From Schleiferiaceae bacterium (lineage in GTDB: Bacteria; Bacteroidota; Bacteroidia; Flavobacteriales; Schleiferiaceae), in contig JAOMWM010000001.1 in the NCBI GenBank assembly GCA_028357285.1, positions 124,001 to 188,000 of the forward strand: DNA of 64,000 nt, written 5' to 3'. Every line of letters begins with the position of its first letter. Position 1 is the stretch's first letter. The notes under the pieces were generated by a model. The model was not told where the DNA came from, searched no databases, and saw only the letters and a list, made by a program, of their open reading frames with translations. The translations under genes and the position numbers were made by a program. Of the stretch, positions 37,993 to 47,504 are shown in pieces.

Positions 37993-38841
37993 ATGTCGCA
38001 CGCGAACAAAGAATTATGGAGTCCTTTAAGAACCGGTATGGCCTTTCTAATAGTTGTACTTATATCTGCAACGGTCTTTACCGGTTTAGGGGTATTAATA
38101 ACTGGAACAGAAGCGCTCAACGGCACAAATACAGATCAATTACGCCTTCTACAGTTTTTCAACAGCATCGGGCTATTTCTCTTTCCCCCCATCGTCCTTG
38201 CATTTTGGGTCAGCACTAAACCTTGGAGTTTCCTAGGACTCCAGTCCCCAGTACTACAGAATCAGCGCCTTTTCATAGGACTAGCATTGGTAGCCATAGG
38301 GTCGTTCTTCGCCATAGACCTGCTAAGCCGGTTAAATTCCCTACTACTTCCTGATGCTCCTTGGGTTCATGCACTAGAAGCACAGGAAGCGAAAGTTGAA
38401 TTTACCCTACAACGCTTACTCGCTGATATGACTATCACAACCCTGCTGTTGAATGGCATTGTTATGGTTGCAGCTCCTGCCTTCGGTGAAGAATTCTTTT
38501 TTAGAGGAGTACTACAACGACTCTTTACAGAAAGAGGGTCCCACCACGGAGCTATACTTCTTACCGCAGTTTGCTTTGGACTGATTCATATGCAACCCTT
38601 AAGTCTTTTACCGATACTTTTCATGGGCGTCATTTTCGGCTACATTAAACACTGGACAGGAACGCTTTGGGCCCCGATTGCCCTTCACTTTGTAAACAAC
38701 GGATTCGCTCTAGGTTCTGCCTACCAGAATGACGGTAAATTACTCACGGAGAGTACGTTAAACAGCACCTTATGGTCCGTCTTAGGTGTGCTCGCGCTTA
38801 CTGCAGGTCTATGGATACTGTCGCGCCCGAAGTCTGTATAA
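37993..38841 (+). CDS. CPBP-family intramembrane metalloprotease (CAAX protease-like)
   Basis: EEFFFRGVLQRLF, FGLIHM, WAPIALHFVNN motifs. Confidence 0.9.
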   Translation: MSHANKELWSPLRTGMAFLIVVLISATVFTGLGVLITGTEALNGTNTDQLRLLQFFNSIGLFLFPPIVLAFWVSTKPWSFLGLQSPVLQNQRLFIGLALVAIGSFFAIDLLSRLNSLLLPDAPWVHALEAQEAKVEFTLQRLLADMTITTLLLNGIVMVAAPAFGEEFFFRGVLQRLFTERGSHHGAILLTAVCFGLIHMQPLSLLPILFMGVIFGYIKHWTGTLWAPIALHFVNNGFALGSAYQNDGKLLTESTLNSTLWSVLGVLALTAGLWILSRPKSV

Positions 38842-38872
38842 AAAAAGCCGGTCCCAAAGGAACCGGCTTTTC
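38841..38872. terminator. Bidirectional intrinsic terminator between CPBP protease and exbD
   Basis: aaaaaagccggtcccaaaggaaccggctttt stem-loop. Confidence 0.9.
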
Positions 38873-38896
38873 CGCCTATACAGCTTTTCTCTTTGC

Positions 38897-39391
38897 TTAG
38901 TTCTCTGAACTGTACAACGCTTCCACGTTTTTAGGTTGCAGTGAACTGTAGTTAATCTTCAACGCTTGCGCTTTGCGCAATTGCAATTTGATATCTGAAA
39001 TTAATCCCATCTTCACAGACTTATCTGCTTTGATCGACATAGTCATCATAGGACGGTCCTCCTCACTCTTCTTTTCACGCTCTTGAATTACAAATGCTTG
39101 TAAATCATCTATGGTTGCAAAAGCATCATTGAGCTGAATACGGGGCGCTCGACCAAACTTATCTTGGAACTTTACACGCGGAGAACCGGCATAGATATAA
39201 GTCACTAATGACTTACGTTCCAATTTCTGAATCTCAGTCGCTTGAGGCTTGTTTACACTTACCTTCAAATCTACTTCACGCATTACCGTAGCAACCATGA
39301 AGAAAAATAACAACATGAATACAATATCAGGAAGTGCCGAGGTATTTACCGCCGGTAGCTCTTTATCCTTCTTTTTCTTTATTACCGCCAT
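38897..39391 (-). CDS. exbD: ExbD/TolR-family biopolymer transport protein
   Basis: ELPAVNTSALPDIVFMLLFFFMVATVMR; adjacent to second ExbD and ExbB. Confidence 0.88.
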   Translation of the reverse strand: MAVIKKKKDKELPAVNTSALPDIVFMLLFFFMVATVMREVDLKVSVNKPQATEIQKLERKSLVTYIYAGSPRVKFQDKFGRAPRIQLNDAFATIDDLQAFVIQEREKKSEEDRPMMTMSIKADKSVKMGLISDIKLQLRKAQALKINYSSLQPKNVEALYSSEN

Positions 39392-39975
39392 TAGCCACCA
39401 ATATTTAAAGGTTCAGCTTCAGAAATTTTTTGAGGATAAGCGCCTTTAATTTCCTTAATAACGTCTTTATCTTCCTCAGCATCCATTCCTCTGTAGGACT
39501 TACCGTATTCTTCTTCAGCATATTTATCACGAAGATCCTCGTAAGCTGCAACGAGCTCATTCTGAACCTTCACATACATGCCGTAAGATGTTCCACGGTC
39601 GTTCTGCAATGAAATGACAGCCTTATCTGGGTTATCAGAACTAGACGACACCTTGTAACCTTTACAGTAGGTACAAGATCCGTCACCGTTGTTATCAATG
39701 AATTCCATCGCTTTCTCACGCAATTGTGAAATTTCAAGGTACTCATCTTCAACTAGCAACTGATCGTTTGAATTTACAAGAACAGTAAAGATATTACGCT
39801 CCTTGATTGGAGGTATGTCCTGTTCCAAGTTTTCATCCCAAGGCGGTAGCTTCCTGTTAATTCCCTTATCCGTATCCATCGTTGTGGTTACCAGATAGAA
39901 AATCAATAGAAGGAAAGCGATGTCCGCCATCGATCCGGCATTAATTTCTGGTATGGCTCTTTTATTTCTTGCCAT
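39391..39975 (-). CDS. exbD: ExbD/TolR-family biopolymer transport protein
   Basis: RAIPEINAGSMADIAFLLLIFYLVTTTMDTDKGINRKLPP. Confidence 0.88.
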   Translation of the reverse strand: MARNKRAIPEINAGSMADIAFLLLIFYLVTTTMDTDKGINRKLPPWDENLEQDIPPIKERNIFTVLVNSNDQLLVEDEYLEISQLREKAMEFIDNNGDGSCTYCKGYKVSSSSDNPDKAVISLQNDRGTSYGMYVKVQNELVAAYEDLRDKYAEEEYGKSYRGMDAEEDKDVIKEIKGAYPQKISEAEPLNIGG

Positions 39976-39983
39976 ATCAATAC

Positions 39984-40391
39984 TTATTTAGAAACTCTTG
40001 AAACCAATGAGTAGACTACAGCAAGTACCGCACCGGCACCAATGATGTAGAATGCATTTAGCATTGCGCTAACTACCTTAGTTTCTGCTTCTGTTACATT
40101 CTTGTAAGAGGCGAAGTCTGATCCGTCTGCGAGCACATAGCTCAAAATACCAACGACAATCACAGCAGCCAAACCGATACCTACACCACGGATTCCCTTA
40201 GGATTTACCGTCAATGAAAGCACGAAGCTCAATACGGCTATCACTATACCGATAACGGTAGTGAATAGACCGTAGGACACATAGCTAGAAGCACTGTCTT
40301 CATTTAGCGAAACCATGATAAACATGATTACACCAATGACTCCCAGTACAATACCTAGGACACGTCCAATAAATGGAAGTTTACTAAGCAT
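39984..40391 (-). CDS. Small multi-TM hypothetical protein between exbB and exbD
   Basis: 135 aa, several hydrophobic segments; co-directional and tightly packed with exbB/exbD. Confidence 0.75.
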   Translation of the reverse strand: MLSKLPFIGRVLGIVLGVIGVIMFIMVSLNEDSASSYVSYGLFTTVIGIVIAVLSFVLSLTVNPKGIRGVGIGLAAVIVVGILSYVLADGSDFASYKNVTEAETKVVSAMLNAFYIIGAGAVLAVVYSLVSRVSK

Positions 40392-40396
40392 CTGAA

Positions 40397-41269
40397 TTAT
40401 GCGTTTTTCTTGTTGTGCTCAACCAATAGATCCATGAAAGAGATAGAAGCATCTTCCATCTTGATCACGATACCATCGATCATCGCTACGATTAAGTTAT
40501 AGAAAATCTGAAGGATGATTGCAGTAATCAAACCGAATACCGTAGTCAAAAGTGCCACCTTAATACCACCTGCAACAAGAGAAGGGTTAATATCACCTGC
40601 TGCCTCGATCGCATCAAATGCACCAATCATACCGATTACCGTACCCATGAAACCAAGCATAGGTGCCAATGCGATGAACAATGAAATCCAAGAAACACCT
40701 TTCTCTAGTTTACCGTTCTCTACAGAACCAACGCTCATGATAGATTTATCCACCATATCCATTCCTTCATCGTAGTGGTCAAGACCTTCAAAGAAAATCG
40801 TTGCTACTGGACCACGAGTATTGCGACATACTTCTTTTGCAGCTTCAACACCACCGTTGTTCAATGCACCTTCTAATTCTTCAAGGAGCTTTTCAGTGTT
40901 TGTTTGAGCAAACGTGAGGTAAATGATACGCTCGATAACTAAGGCCAAACCTAAAACTAGGGCCAGCAATACGAACGACATAAAGAATGCACCACCTTCG
41001 ATGAACTTTTCTTTCAAGATCTGTGTGAATGCTTTTTCTTCAGCAACTGCTTCAACTTCTTCCGAAGTTTCTTCTGTTACTTCTTCTGTGGCAGCTGAAT
41101 CTGCAGTTACCGCAGCTGAATCAACAGCAGCGTCGGCAGAATCCATAGTTTCAGTAGCAGCAGAATCAACTGCTACTTCTTCTGTAGCCGCCATATCTTC
41201 TTGAGCATAGGCGTTAACCGTACCCAATGAAAGGGCAACGATAGCAAGCAAAGAGAGTGCTTTTTTCAT
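40397..41269 (-). CDS. exbB: MotA/TolQ/ExbB proton channel family protein with signal peptide and acidic low-complexity N-terminal region
   Basis: GVSWISLFIALAPMLGFMGTVIGMIGAFDAIEAAGDINPSLVAGGIKVALLTTVFGLITAI. Confidence 0.92.
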   Translation of the reverse strand: MKKALSLLAIVALSLGTVNAYAQEDMAATEEVAVDSAATETMDSADAAVDSAAVTADSAATEEVTEETSEEVEAVAEEKAFTQILKEKFIEGGAFFMSFVLLALVLGLALVIERIIYLTFAQTNTEKLLEELEGALNNGGVEAAKEVCRNTRGPVATIFFEGLDHYDEGMDMVDKSIMSVGSVENGKLEKGVSWISLFIALAPMLGFMGTVIGMIGAFDAIEAAGDINPSLVAGGIKVALLTTVFGLITAIILQIFYNLIVAMIDGIVIKMEDASISFMDLLVEHNKKNA

Positions 41270-41374
41270 TTTACTAGTTGTTTAAATACATTTTAATTTT
41301 ATTGCATCACAGACCCTTGTATTAATTGAGTCCGTTCTGCGTCGCCGAAAATACAAAAAATTGATGTCCCTTCG

Positions 41375-42382
41375 CTACTCTGAGAGCTCTCCTGCAAGAC
41401 TAGAAGAAAACTTAATACTAAATTCCTTTAAATCTGCCGATTCACTCAACACAAGCATCGCCTTTACCAAGGCCGATTCAAAAGTCATGTCTTTGGCGCT
41501 CAATACATTAAAACGCTCCAAAGCCGATGAACTGTCGTATAAACCATGAACGACTGCGCCGCTGACACACTGAGAGGTATTTACAATTACAGTACCATTG
41601 TCGCTGCACTTTGAGAGAAAATCAATAAAATCTGGGCTGTTCGGTGCATTTCCAGCACCAAAAGTGCGTAGCAATAGGATACGCCAATTGGGTTGCACCT
41701 GTAATGCATTGAAATTTAAGCCCGGGTACAACGTAACTACACCCACTTCATTTGAAAAACCTTTGTGCAATTCCAGCTTCGCTTTCGATGAGCGCCAGAG
41801 TAACTCTTTATGTACCGTCATACGCACGCCACTTTCAGCCAAAGCTGGAAAATTAGGAGAACTGAATGCGTTGAATTCATTAGAGGAACGTTTGTAAGCC
41901 CGATTACCACGGTACAGCTTGTATTCAAAATAGATACAGACCTCTTGAATAACTGGGTCGCCCGTTTCTTCCATTGCTGCGAACTCTAGCGCACTCAATA
42001 GATTTTCTACGGCATCTGTTCTCAATACACCCACGGGGAGTTGGGATCCGGTGATAATGACGGGCTTTTTCAAACCGCGTAGCATAAAGCTGAGTGCACT
42101 GGCAGTGAAGGCCATGGTATCGGTGCCATGTAAAATGACAAAGCCATCGAATTCGTCGTGAAAGCCGTAAATTTCAGTGGCCAGATCCGCCCATACGGAA
42201 GGATGCATTTCCGAGCTATCTAAGGGACGGTCCATGGTTTTCACCTCCAGTTCGATAGGTAATAAACGCAGCGTTGGAATGTTTTTACGCAATTCCTCAA
42301 AATCTACCGGAGCCAATTTTCCGTTCGGATTTTGACGCATGCCTATGGTTCCTCCGGTATAAATCAAGCAAATTTTCCTCAT
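41375..42382 (-). CDS. ansA: Type I (cytosolic-like) L-asparaginase
   Basis: CLIYTGGTIGMRQ and GFVILHGTDTMAFTASALSFML catalytic motifs. Confidence 0.92.
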   Translation of the reverse strand: MRKICLIYTGGTIGMRQNPNGKLAPVDFEELRKNIPTLRLLPIELEVKTMDRPLDSSEMHPSVWADLATEIYGFHDEFDGFVILHGTDTMAFTASALSFMLRGLKKPVIITGSQLPVGVLRTDAVENLLSALEFAAMEETGDPVIQEVCIYFEYKLYRGNRAYKRSSNEFNAFSSPNFPALAESGVRMTVHKELLWRSSKAKLELHKGFSNEVGVVTLYPGLNFNALQVQPNWRILLLRTFGAGNAPNSPDFIDFLSKCSDNGTVIVNTSQCVSGAVVHGLYDSSSALERFNVLSAKDMTFESALVKAMLVLSESADLKEFSIKFSSSLAGELSE

Positions 42383-43164
42383 GCTCCAAAGAGTTTTTCA
42401 GCGTTGGCACTGGTGAGTACGGCCAATTCATTTAAAGATACACCTTTGATTTCACTCACTGTTTGTGCCACTTCTAGTAGGAAGCCAGGCTCGTTTTTTT
42501 GACCCTTTTTACTGGAGGGTGTGAGGTAAGGAGCGTCCGTTTCTAAGAGAATGCGATCCATAGGAATATTTTTCACCACCGGGTCGGTAGCGCTGCGGTT
42601 ATAGGTAATGGAACCGCCTAGACCAAAATAGAATTCGCCCAAACGCAGTGCCCGATTGATTTGTTTTTTACCCCCAGAGAAGCAATGAAAGACCCCGCGA
42701 ATTTTTCCATTGTGACGTTCCTGTGCGGCCTCGAGAACGGGGAAAAGTTCTTTAAAGCTGCTGCGCACATGAAGCGCAATAGGAAGATCCCAAGCGACAC
42801 TCCAATCCAGCTGCCGGTTCAATGCTTCTATTTGTATAGCGAGGGTACTTTGATCCCAATAGAGATCTAGGCCAATCTCACCAACAGCACAAAATTCCTC
42901 AGGCTTTTGGTGGTACCAGGCTTCGATTTGGTCCAATTGGTCCGCCCAATCCTCCTTTACATAGCAAGGATGCAAACCGATCATTTTCCGAATCTCGAGG
43001 GACGGATAATTTGCTGCAACCGCATCCATTTTAGGGAGGCTGTTCACATCAATATTGGGGAGCAAGATTTTATTTACTCCATTTTCTAAAGCCAATGCCT
43101 GGATATGATCTTTACGTGTTTCAAAGACCTCATCATAGAGATGGCAATGCGTATCTGTAAACAT
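42379..43164 (-). CDS. TatD-family metal-dependent hydrolase
   Basis: FTDTHCHLYDEVF, AVGEIGLDLYWD, ILLETDAPYLTP. Confidence 0.93.
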   Translation of the reverse strand: MFTDTHCHLYDEVFETRKDHIQALALENGVNKILLPNIDVNSLPKMDAVAANYPSLEIRKMIGLHPCYVKEDWADQLDQIEAWYHQKPEEFCAVGEIGLDLYWDQSTLAIQIEALNRQLDWSVAWDLPIALHVRSSFKELFPVLEAAQERHNGKIRGVFHCFSGGKKQINRALRLGEFYFGLGGSITYNRSATDPVVKNIPMDRILLETDAPYLTPSSKKGQKNEPGFLLEVAQTVSEIKGVSLNELAVLTSANAEKLFGA

Positions 43165-44705
43165 TAGAGCGGGAGGTTACCGTGTTTCTTCTTCGGCAAC
43201 TGAACCGCTTTATTTTCTAACATGGCGTAAGCGCGAATGAGTCGCTGACGCGTCTGCTCCGGCAGGATGACTTCATCTATATATCCTCTGGATGCTGCGC
43301 GGTACGGGTTGGCAAAGGCTTCTGCATATTCGCCTTCTTTTTCTGCCAATTTTTCCTCCGGATTTTCAGCACTTGCAATTTCTTTTCTAAAGATGATTTC
43401 TGCTGCGCCTTTAGCTCCCATTACCGCAATCTCTGCCGTGGGCCAAGCAAAATTCATATCGGCACCAATCTGCTTAGAATTCATTACACAATAGGCACCC
43501 CCGTAAGCTTTGCGTGTGATAACGGTAATACGCGGTACTGTAGCTTCGCTGAAAGCGTAGAGCAGTTTTGCCCCATTGGTAATGATGCCGTTCCACTCTT
43601 GATCCGTACCTGGTAAAAATCCGGGTACATCTTCCAATACTAAAAGCGGGATGTTGAAAGCGTCACAGAAACGCACGAATCGGGCACCTTTGGTGGAGGC
43701 CTGAATATCTAAAACGCCTGCGAGATAGGCCGGTTGATTCGCGACTACACCGATGGATTTACCCGCGAGGCGAGCAAATCCTACAACGATATTTTCTGCA
43801 AAATCTTTATGTACTTCGAAAAAACTATCCGTATCGACGATTTCACCGATGACCTCTTTCATATCATAAGGCTGGTTCGCACTTTCGGGGATGATGTGCT
43901 GCAGCCCCATACGAAGCTCATCGGCTGGAGTATACGGAAGCGAAGGCGGCTCCTCATCACAGTTTTGCGGAACGTAAGAAAGCAATTTCTTTAACCCTTC
44001 GATCAAAGCGATTTCATTAGGATAGGTGAATTGGGTTACCCCACTTTTCGTCGCATGCGTGCCTGCGCCTCCTAATTCCTCTGAGCTCACTTCTTCATGT
44101 GTAACCGTTTTGACAACATTGGGTCCGGTGACGAACATGTAGGAGGATTCCTCGACCATCATGATAAAATCGGTCAAAGCAGGGCTATACACTGCGCCTC
44201 CCGCACAAGGTCCCATCATCGCAGAGAGCTGGGGAATAACCCCTGAAGCTTGAACATTGCGGTAAAAAATATCGCTATACCCGCCGAGCGAGACGACTCC
44301 TTCTTGAATGCGTGCACCGCCACTGTCGTTAAGTCCAATCACTGGAGCACCCGTTTTCATGGCAAGGTCCATCACTTTCGTGATTTTCTCTGCATGTGCC
44401 TCAGCAAGCGAACCACCTAAAACGGTGAAATCTTGGGCGTAAACGTAGATTAAGCGTCCATTAACTGTACCATAACCGGTAACTACACCGTCACCTAAAA
44501 TTTTCTGACCGTCCAGGCCGAATAAGTTACTACGGTGCTGAACGAGAGCACCCATTTCTTGAAACGATCCTTCGTCTAATAGAAAATGTATACGCTCACG
44601 TGCGGTGAGCTTACCTTTTCCGTGTTGCGCCGCTATGCGTTTTTCGCCGCCGCCAACTTTGCTCTGCTCTTGAAGTTCATGAAGGTGTGCTCTTTTGTCT
44701 TGCAT
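43164..44705 (-). CDS. Acyl-CoA (propionyl-CoA type) carboxylase beta subunit
   Basis: GKLTARERIHFLLDEGSFQE, GGARIQEGVVSLGGYSDIFYRN, VPGFLPGTDQEWNGIITNGAKLLYAFSEATVP. Confidence 0.93.
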   Translation of the reverse strand: MQDKRAHLHELQEQSKVGGGEKRIAAQHGKGKLTARERIHFLLDEGSFQEMGALVQHRSNLFGLDGQKILGDGVVTGYGTVNGRLIYVYAQDFTVLGGSLAEAHAEKITKVMDLAMKTGAPVIGLNDSGGARIQEGVVSLGGYSDIFYRNVQASGVIPQLSAMMGPCAGGAVYSPALTDFIMMVEESSYMFVTGPNVVKTVTHEEVSSEELGGAGTHATKSGVTQFTYPNEIALIEGLKKLLSYVPQNCDEEPPSLPYTPADELRMGLQHIIPESANQPYDMKEVIGEIVDTDSFFEVHKDFAENIVVGFARLAGKSIGVVANQPAYLAGVLDIQASTKGARFVRFCDAFNIPLLVLEDVPGFLPGTDQEWNGIITNGAKLLYAFSEATVPRITVITRKAYGGAYCVMNSKQIGADMNFAWPTAEIAVMGAKGAAEIIFRKEIASAENPEEKLAEKEGEYAEAFANPYRAASRGYIDEVILPEQTRQRLIRAYAMLENKAVQLPKKKHGNLPL

Positions 44706-44737
44706 GGTGGTTCTTTATCTAGTTTCTGTGATTCAAT

Positions 44738-45799
44738 TTACTTCTCGGAGAAGGCATTTCGCAAATTTACCTTCGTATGTCTGTGGAATCTTTTCGTCTC
44801 TTTCGCTTTTCTGCGGATTTCAATCTGCTCTTCTTCCGGTAAATGGAGAACTTCAACGCATTGCGGAGTACAACATGATTCGTGTTTTTCAGCGCATTCC
44901 TCACACTGAATAAAAAGTAAATTACACGCTTTGTTCGCGCAATTTGTGTGGTTCGCAGAGGGCTGCCCGCATTGATGACAAGCGGAAATGACCTCATCCG
45001 AAATGGCTTCGCCTAATCGTTCATCGAAGACAAAGTTGATGCCGTGGAATTTGTTCGGTAATTTATCTTCTTCAATTTGGCGAGCGTAATCGATGATACC
45101 CCCGTGTAATTGGTTGACATCGTTAAATCCGTGGTGTTTTAAATAAGCCGAAGTCTTCTCGCAGCGGATTCCTCCGGTGCAGTACAAAAGAATCTTACGG
45201 TCCTCTTGACCCTTGAGTTTTTCTAAAACCATGGGTAGCTCTTCACGGAACGTCTCGGCCTCAGGAAGCACTGCACTTTCAAAATGACCAATTTCACTTT
45301 CGTAATGGTTGCGCATATCTACTACCACTGGATCGTATTTTTCGATGGCTTCATTCCAATCCTTTGCCGTCAGGTGAGCGCCAACATCCGTGACATCATA
45401 GTCATCAGGCTGAAGACCGTCTGCTACAATCTGCTCACGAACTTTGACGACAAGCTTCAAAAAAGACTTCCCCTCTGTCTTATCCGTAACCGCCAATTTA
45501 AAGGGTACATCGTGGAAATATTCGATCCCGTGTATATATGCATCAAACGCATCCCAATGGTGCTCAGGAACATTCATTTGCGCGTTAATCCCTTCTCTAG
45601 AAACGTAGATACGTCCTAAACAATCCCACTGTGACCATTGCGCAAATAAAGCGTCGCGCAACTCCTGTGGGTTTTCTATGATGACATATTTGTAAAAAGA
45701 AACCGTCGTACGGTGAAAGGTTTCTGCATCAAGCTTGGCCTGCAGTTCTTCTCTACTCAATTTATTAGCGAGTATTCTTTTCCCAGCATTTGGATCCAT
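44738..45799 (-). CDS. trhO: Rhodanese-related tRNA uridine(34) hydroxylase-like protein
   Basis: GRIYVSREGINAQM, VVVDMRNHYESEIGHFESAV, ILLYCTGGIRCEKTSAYLKHHGFNDVNQLHGGIIDY; ATG 45799 preferred over TTG 45847. Confidence 0.9.
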   Translation of the reverse strand: MDPNAGKRILANKLSREELQAKLDAETFHRTTVSFYKYVIIENPQELRDALFAQWSQWDCLGRIYVSREGINAQMNVPEHHWDAFDAYIHGIEYFHDVPFKLAVTDKTEGKSFLKLVVKVREQIVADGLQPDDYDVTDVGAHLTAKDWNEAIEKYDPVVVDMRNHYESEIGHFESAVLPEAETFREELPMVLEKLKGQEDRKILLYCTGGIRCEKTSAYLKHHGFNDVNQLHGGIIDYARQIEEDKLPNKFHGINFVFDERLGEAISDEVISACHQCGQPSANHTNCANKACNLLFIQCEECAEKHESCCTPQCVEVLHLPEEEQIEIRRKAKETKRFHRHTKVNLRNAFSEK

Positions 45800-45818
45800 A
45801 GGCGGGTGATTTATCGTG

Positions 45819-45837
45819 CAAAGATAAGTTATCTTTG
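45819..45837. promoter_or_regulatory. Divergent promoter pair as a perfect palindrome CAAAGATAAGTTATCTTTG
   Basis: TATCTTTG (TAnnTTTG) on + at 45830-45837 and on - at 45819-45826. Confidence 0.65.
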
Positions 45838-45872
45838 AGGGACCCAATTCTGATCTTTATCACATTCAGAGC

Positions 45873-46826
45873 ATGAATAAAACCATCCTTATCCTAGGCG
45901 CCTGTGGGCAAATAGGGACAGAACTTACATTGGCACTTCGCCAGAAATACGGCAATGATAGCGTTGTTGCTTCTGACATCCGTCAACCTGAACATTCGGA
46001 ACTCCTTAATGGCCCCTTCGAAGTGCTCGACGCCAGTAGCGCAAGCGCACTGCGCTTGGTTTGCGAAAAACATGAAATACATACCGTATACCACCTGGTC
46101 GCTATGTTAAGTGCTACTGGGGAGAAATTTCCAATGAAGGCCTGGGATTTGAATATGCAGAGTTTATTGCACGTACTAGAGTTGGCCCGAGAAAAAGTGA
46201 TTCAAAAACTATTCTGGCCCAGCTCTATAGCAGTTTTTGGGCCTACCACACCGAAGCAGAACACTCCGCAGCAAACCGTTATGGAACCTTTAACAGTCTA
46301 TGGCATATCTAAACTTGCGGGCGAGCGGTGGTGTGAATATTACTTTAATAGATACGGTGTGGACGTCCGCTCTATTCGCTACCCTGGACTCATTTCCTGG
46401 AAAAGTCAACCCGGCGGCGGTACTACAGATTATGCGGTGGAGATTTACTACAAAGCTTTAGAAGAAGGTCGATACACGAGCTTTTTATCAGCGCATCGTG
46501 CCTTGCCTATGATGTATATGGACGATGCCATTCGCGCGACCATTGAACTCACGGAAGCACCAAAAGAAAAGGTAAAGATTCGCAGCAGCTATAATCTTGC
46601 AGGCATCAGTTTTGATCCAACGACCATTGCCGCAAGTATTGAGAAAAAAATACCGGGATTCGAATGCGACTGCGTCCCTGATTTTAGAGAGGAGATTGCG
46701 GCTTCTTGGCCTGAAAGTATTGACGATTCCACCGCTCAAGACGATTGGGGCTGGTCAATGGAGTACGATCTAGATCGCATGACCGATGCGATGTTGCGTA
46801 ATCTTCGAGTAAAATTGGGACTATAA
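45873..46826 (+). CDS. NAD-dependent epimerase/dehydratase (L-threonine 3-dehydrogenase-like)
   Basis: KTILILGACGQIGTELTLALRQKYG, LFWPSSIAVFGPTTPKQNTPQQTVMEPLTVYGISKLAGERWCEYY. Confidence 0.9.
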   Translation: MNKTILILGACGQIGTELTLALRQKYGNDSVVASDIRQPEHSELLNGPFEVLDASSASALRLVCEKHEIHTVYHLVAMLSATGEKFPMKAWDLNMQSLLHVLELAREKVIQKLFWPSSIAVFGPTTPKQNTPQQTVMEPLTVYGISKLAGERWCEYYFNRYGVDVRSIRYPGLISWKSQPGGGTTDYAVEIYYKALEEGRYTSFLSAHRALPMMYMDDAIRATIELTEAPKEKVKIRSSYNLAGISFDPTTIAASIEKKIPGFECDCVPDFREEIAASWPESIDDSTAQDDWGWSMEYDLDRMTDAMLRNLRVKLGL

Positions 46827-46897
46827 CGTCACCTCGAAATATTCAGAAGGACCGTCATAGGGTCCATTTCTAATCGGTCAGTTTCGATTCTCAAAAT

Positions 46898-47419
46898 TTA
46901 TTCTGAGTCGCTATACCAGCTACTATATTTCTGGTAATTGTTGGCGATGCGTTCGATTTCTCCTTTGCGCAAACGTTCGGGTACTGGGCCAATTTCTTTT
47001 GCCGGCACCCCCGCCCATAAAGTTCCTGGAGCCAATTTCTTTCCTTGAGTCACAACAGAACCAGCAGCCACGATGCAACCTTCACCGACTACACAATCGT
47101 CCATCACGATCGCGCCCATACCGATGAGTACATTGTCTTCCATCTTGCAACCGTGCACAATCGCATTGTGACCTATACTTACATTATTTCCAACGGTCGT
47201 GGGGAACTTCTCATAGGTGCAATGGACCGTGGCGTTGTCCTGCACATTCACCTTGTCACCAAAGGTGATGCTGTTGACGTCGCCGCGAATGACGCTTCCA
47301 AACCAGAAACTGCATCCGTCGCCACATTTAAATTGGCCAATGATGGTTGCATTATCAGCTATAAAACAATCGGAGCCAAATTCGGGCGTATGTCCTAGCA
47401 AAGGCTTAATGAAGGCCAT
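46898..47419 (-). CDS. Gamma-carbonic anhydrase-like hexapeptide-repeat protein
   Basis: CSFWFGSVIRGDVNSITFGDKVNVQDNATVHCTYEKFPTTVGNNVSIGHNAIVHGCKMEDNVLIGMGAIV; ATG 47419 (MAFIKPLLG) preferred. Confidence 0.92.
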   Translation of the reverse strand: MAFIKPLLGHTPEFGSDCFIADNATIIGQFKCGDGCSFWFGSVIRGDVNSITFGDKVNVQDNATVHCTYEKFPTTVGNNVSIGHNAIVHGCKMEDNVLIGMGAIVMDDCVVGEGCIVAAGSVVTQGKKLAPGTLWAGVPAKEIGPVPERLRKGEIERIANNYQKYSSWYSDSE

Positions 47420-47474
47420 GGTATTGTCGTTTAAGGTTCTCTTTTCAAATGTACGCTTTGCGAGTTTTACCACG

Positions 47475-47482
47475 TACATTTG
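47475..47482 (+). promoter_or_regulatory. -7 promoter element TACATTTG upstream of NifU-like gene
   Basis: TAnnTTTG match 22 nt before ATG 47505. Confidence 0.55.
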
Positions 47483-47504
47483 TACACAGAAACAACCCCA
47501 CATC

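Noticed and set aside
40923-41204. Ser/Ala-rich + strand ORF opposite the exbB 5' region
   Set aside because: Its composition is the direct antisense shadow of the low-complexity acidic ExbB leader.
47217-47504. N-terminal extension of the NifU-like protein
   Set aside because: Overlaps the convergent gamma-carbonic anhydrase coding sequence and lies mostly upstream of a TACATTTG promoter box; ATG 47505 gives the normal Nfu N-terminus.
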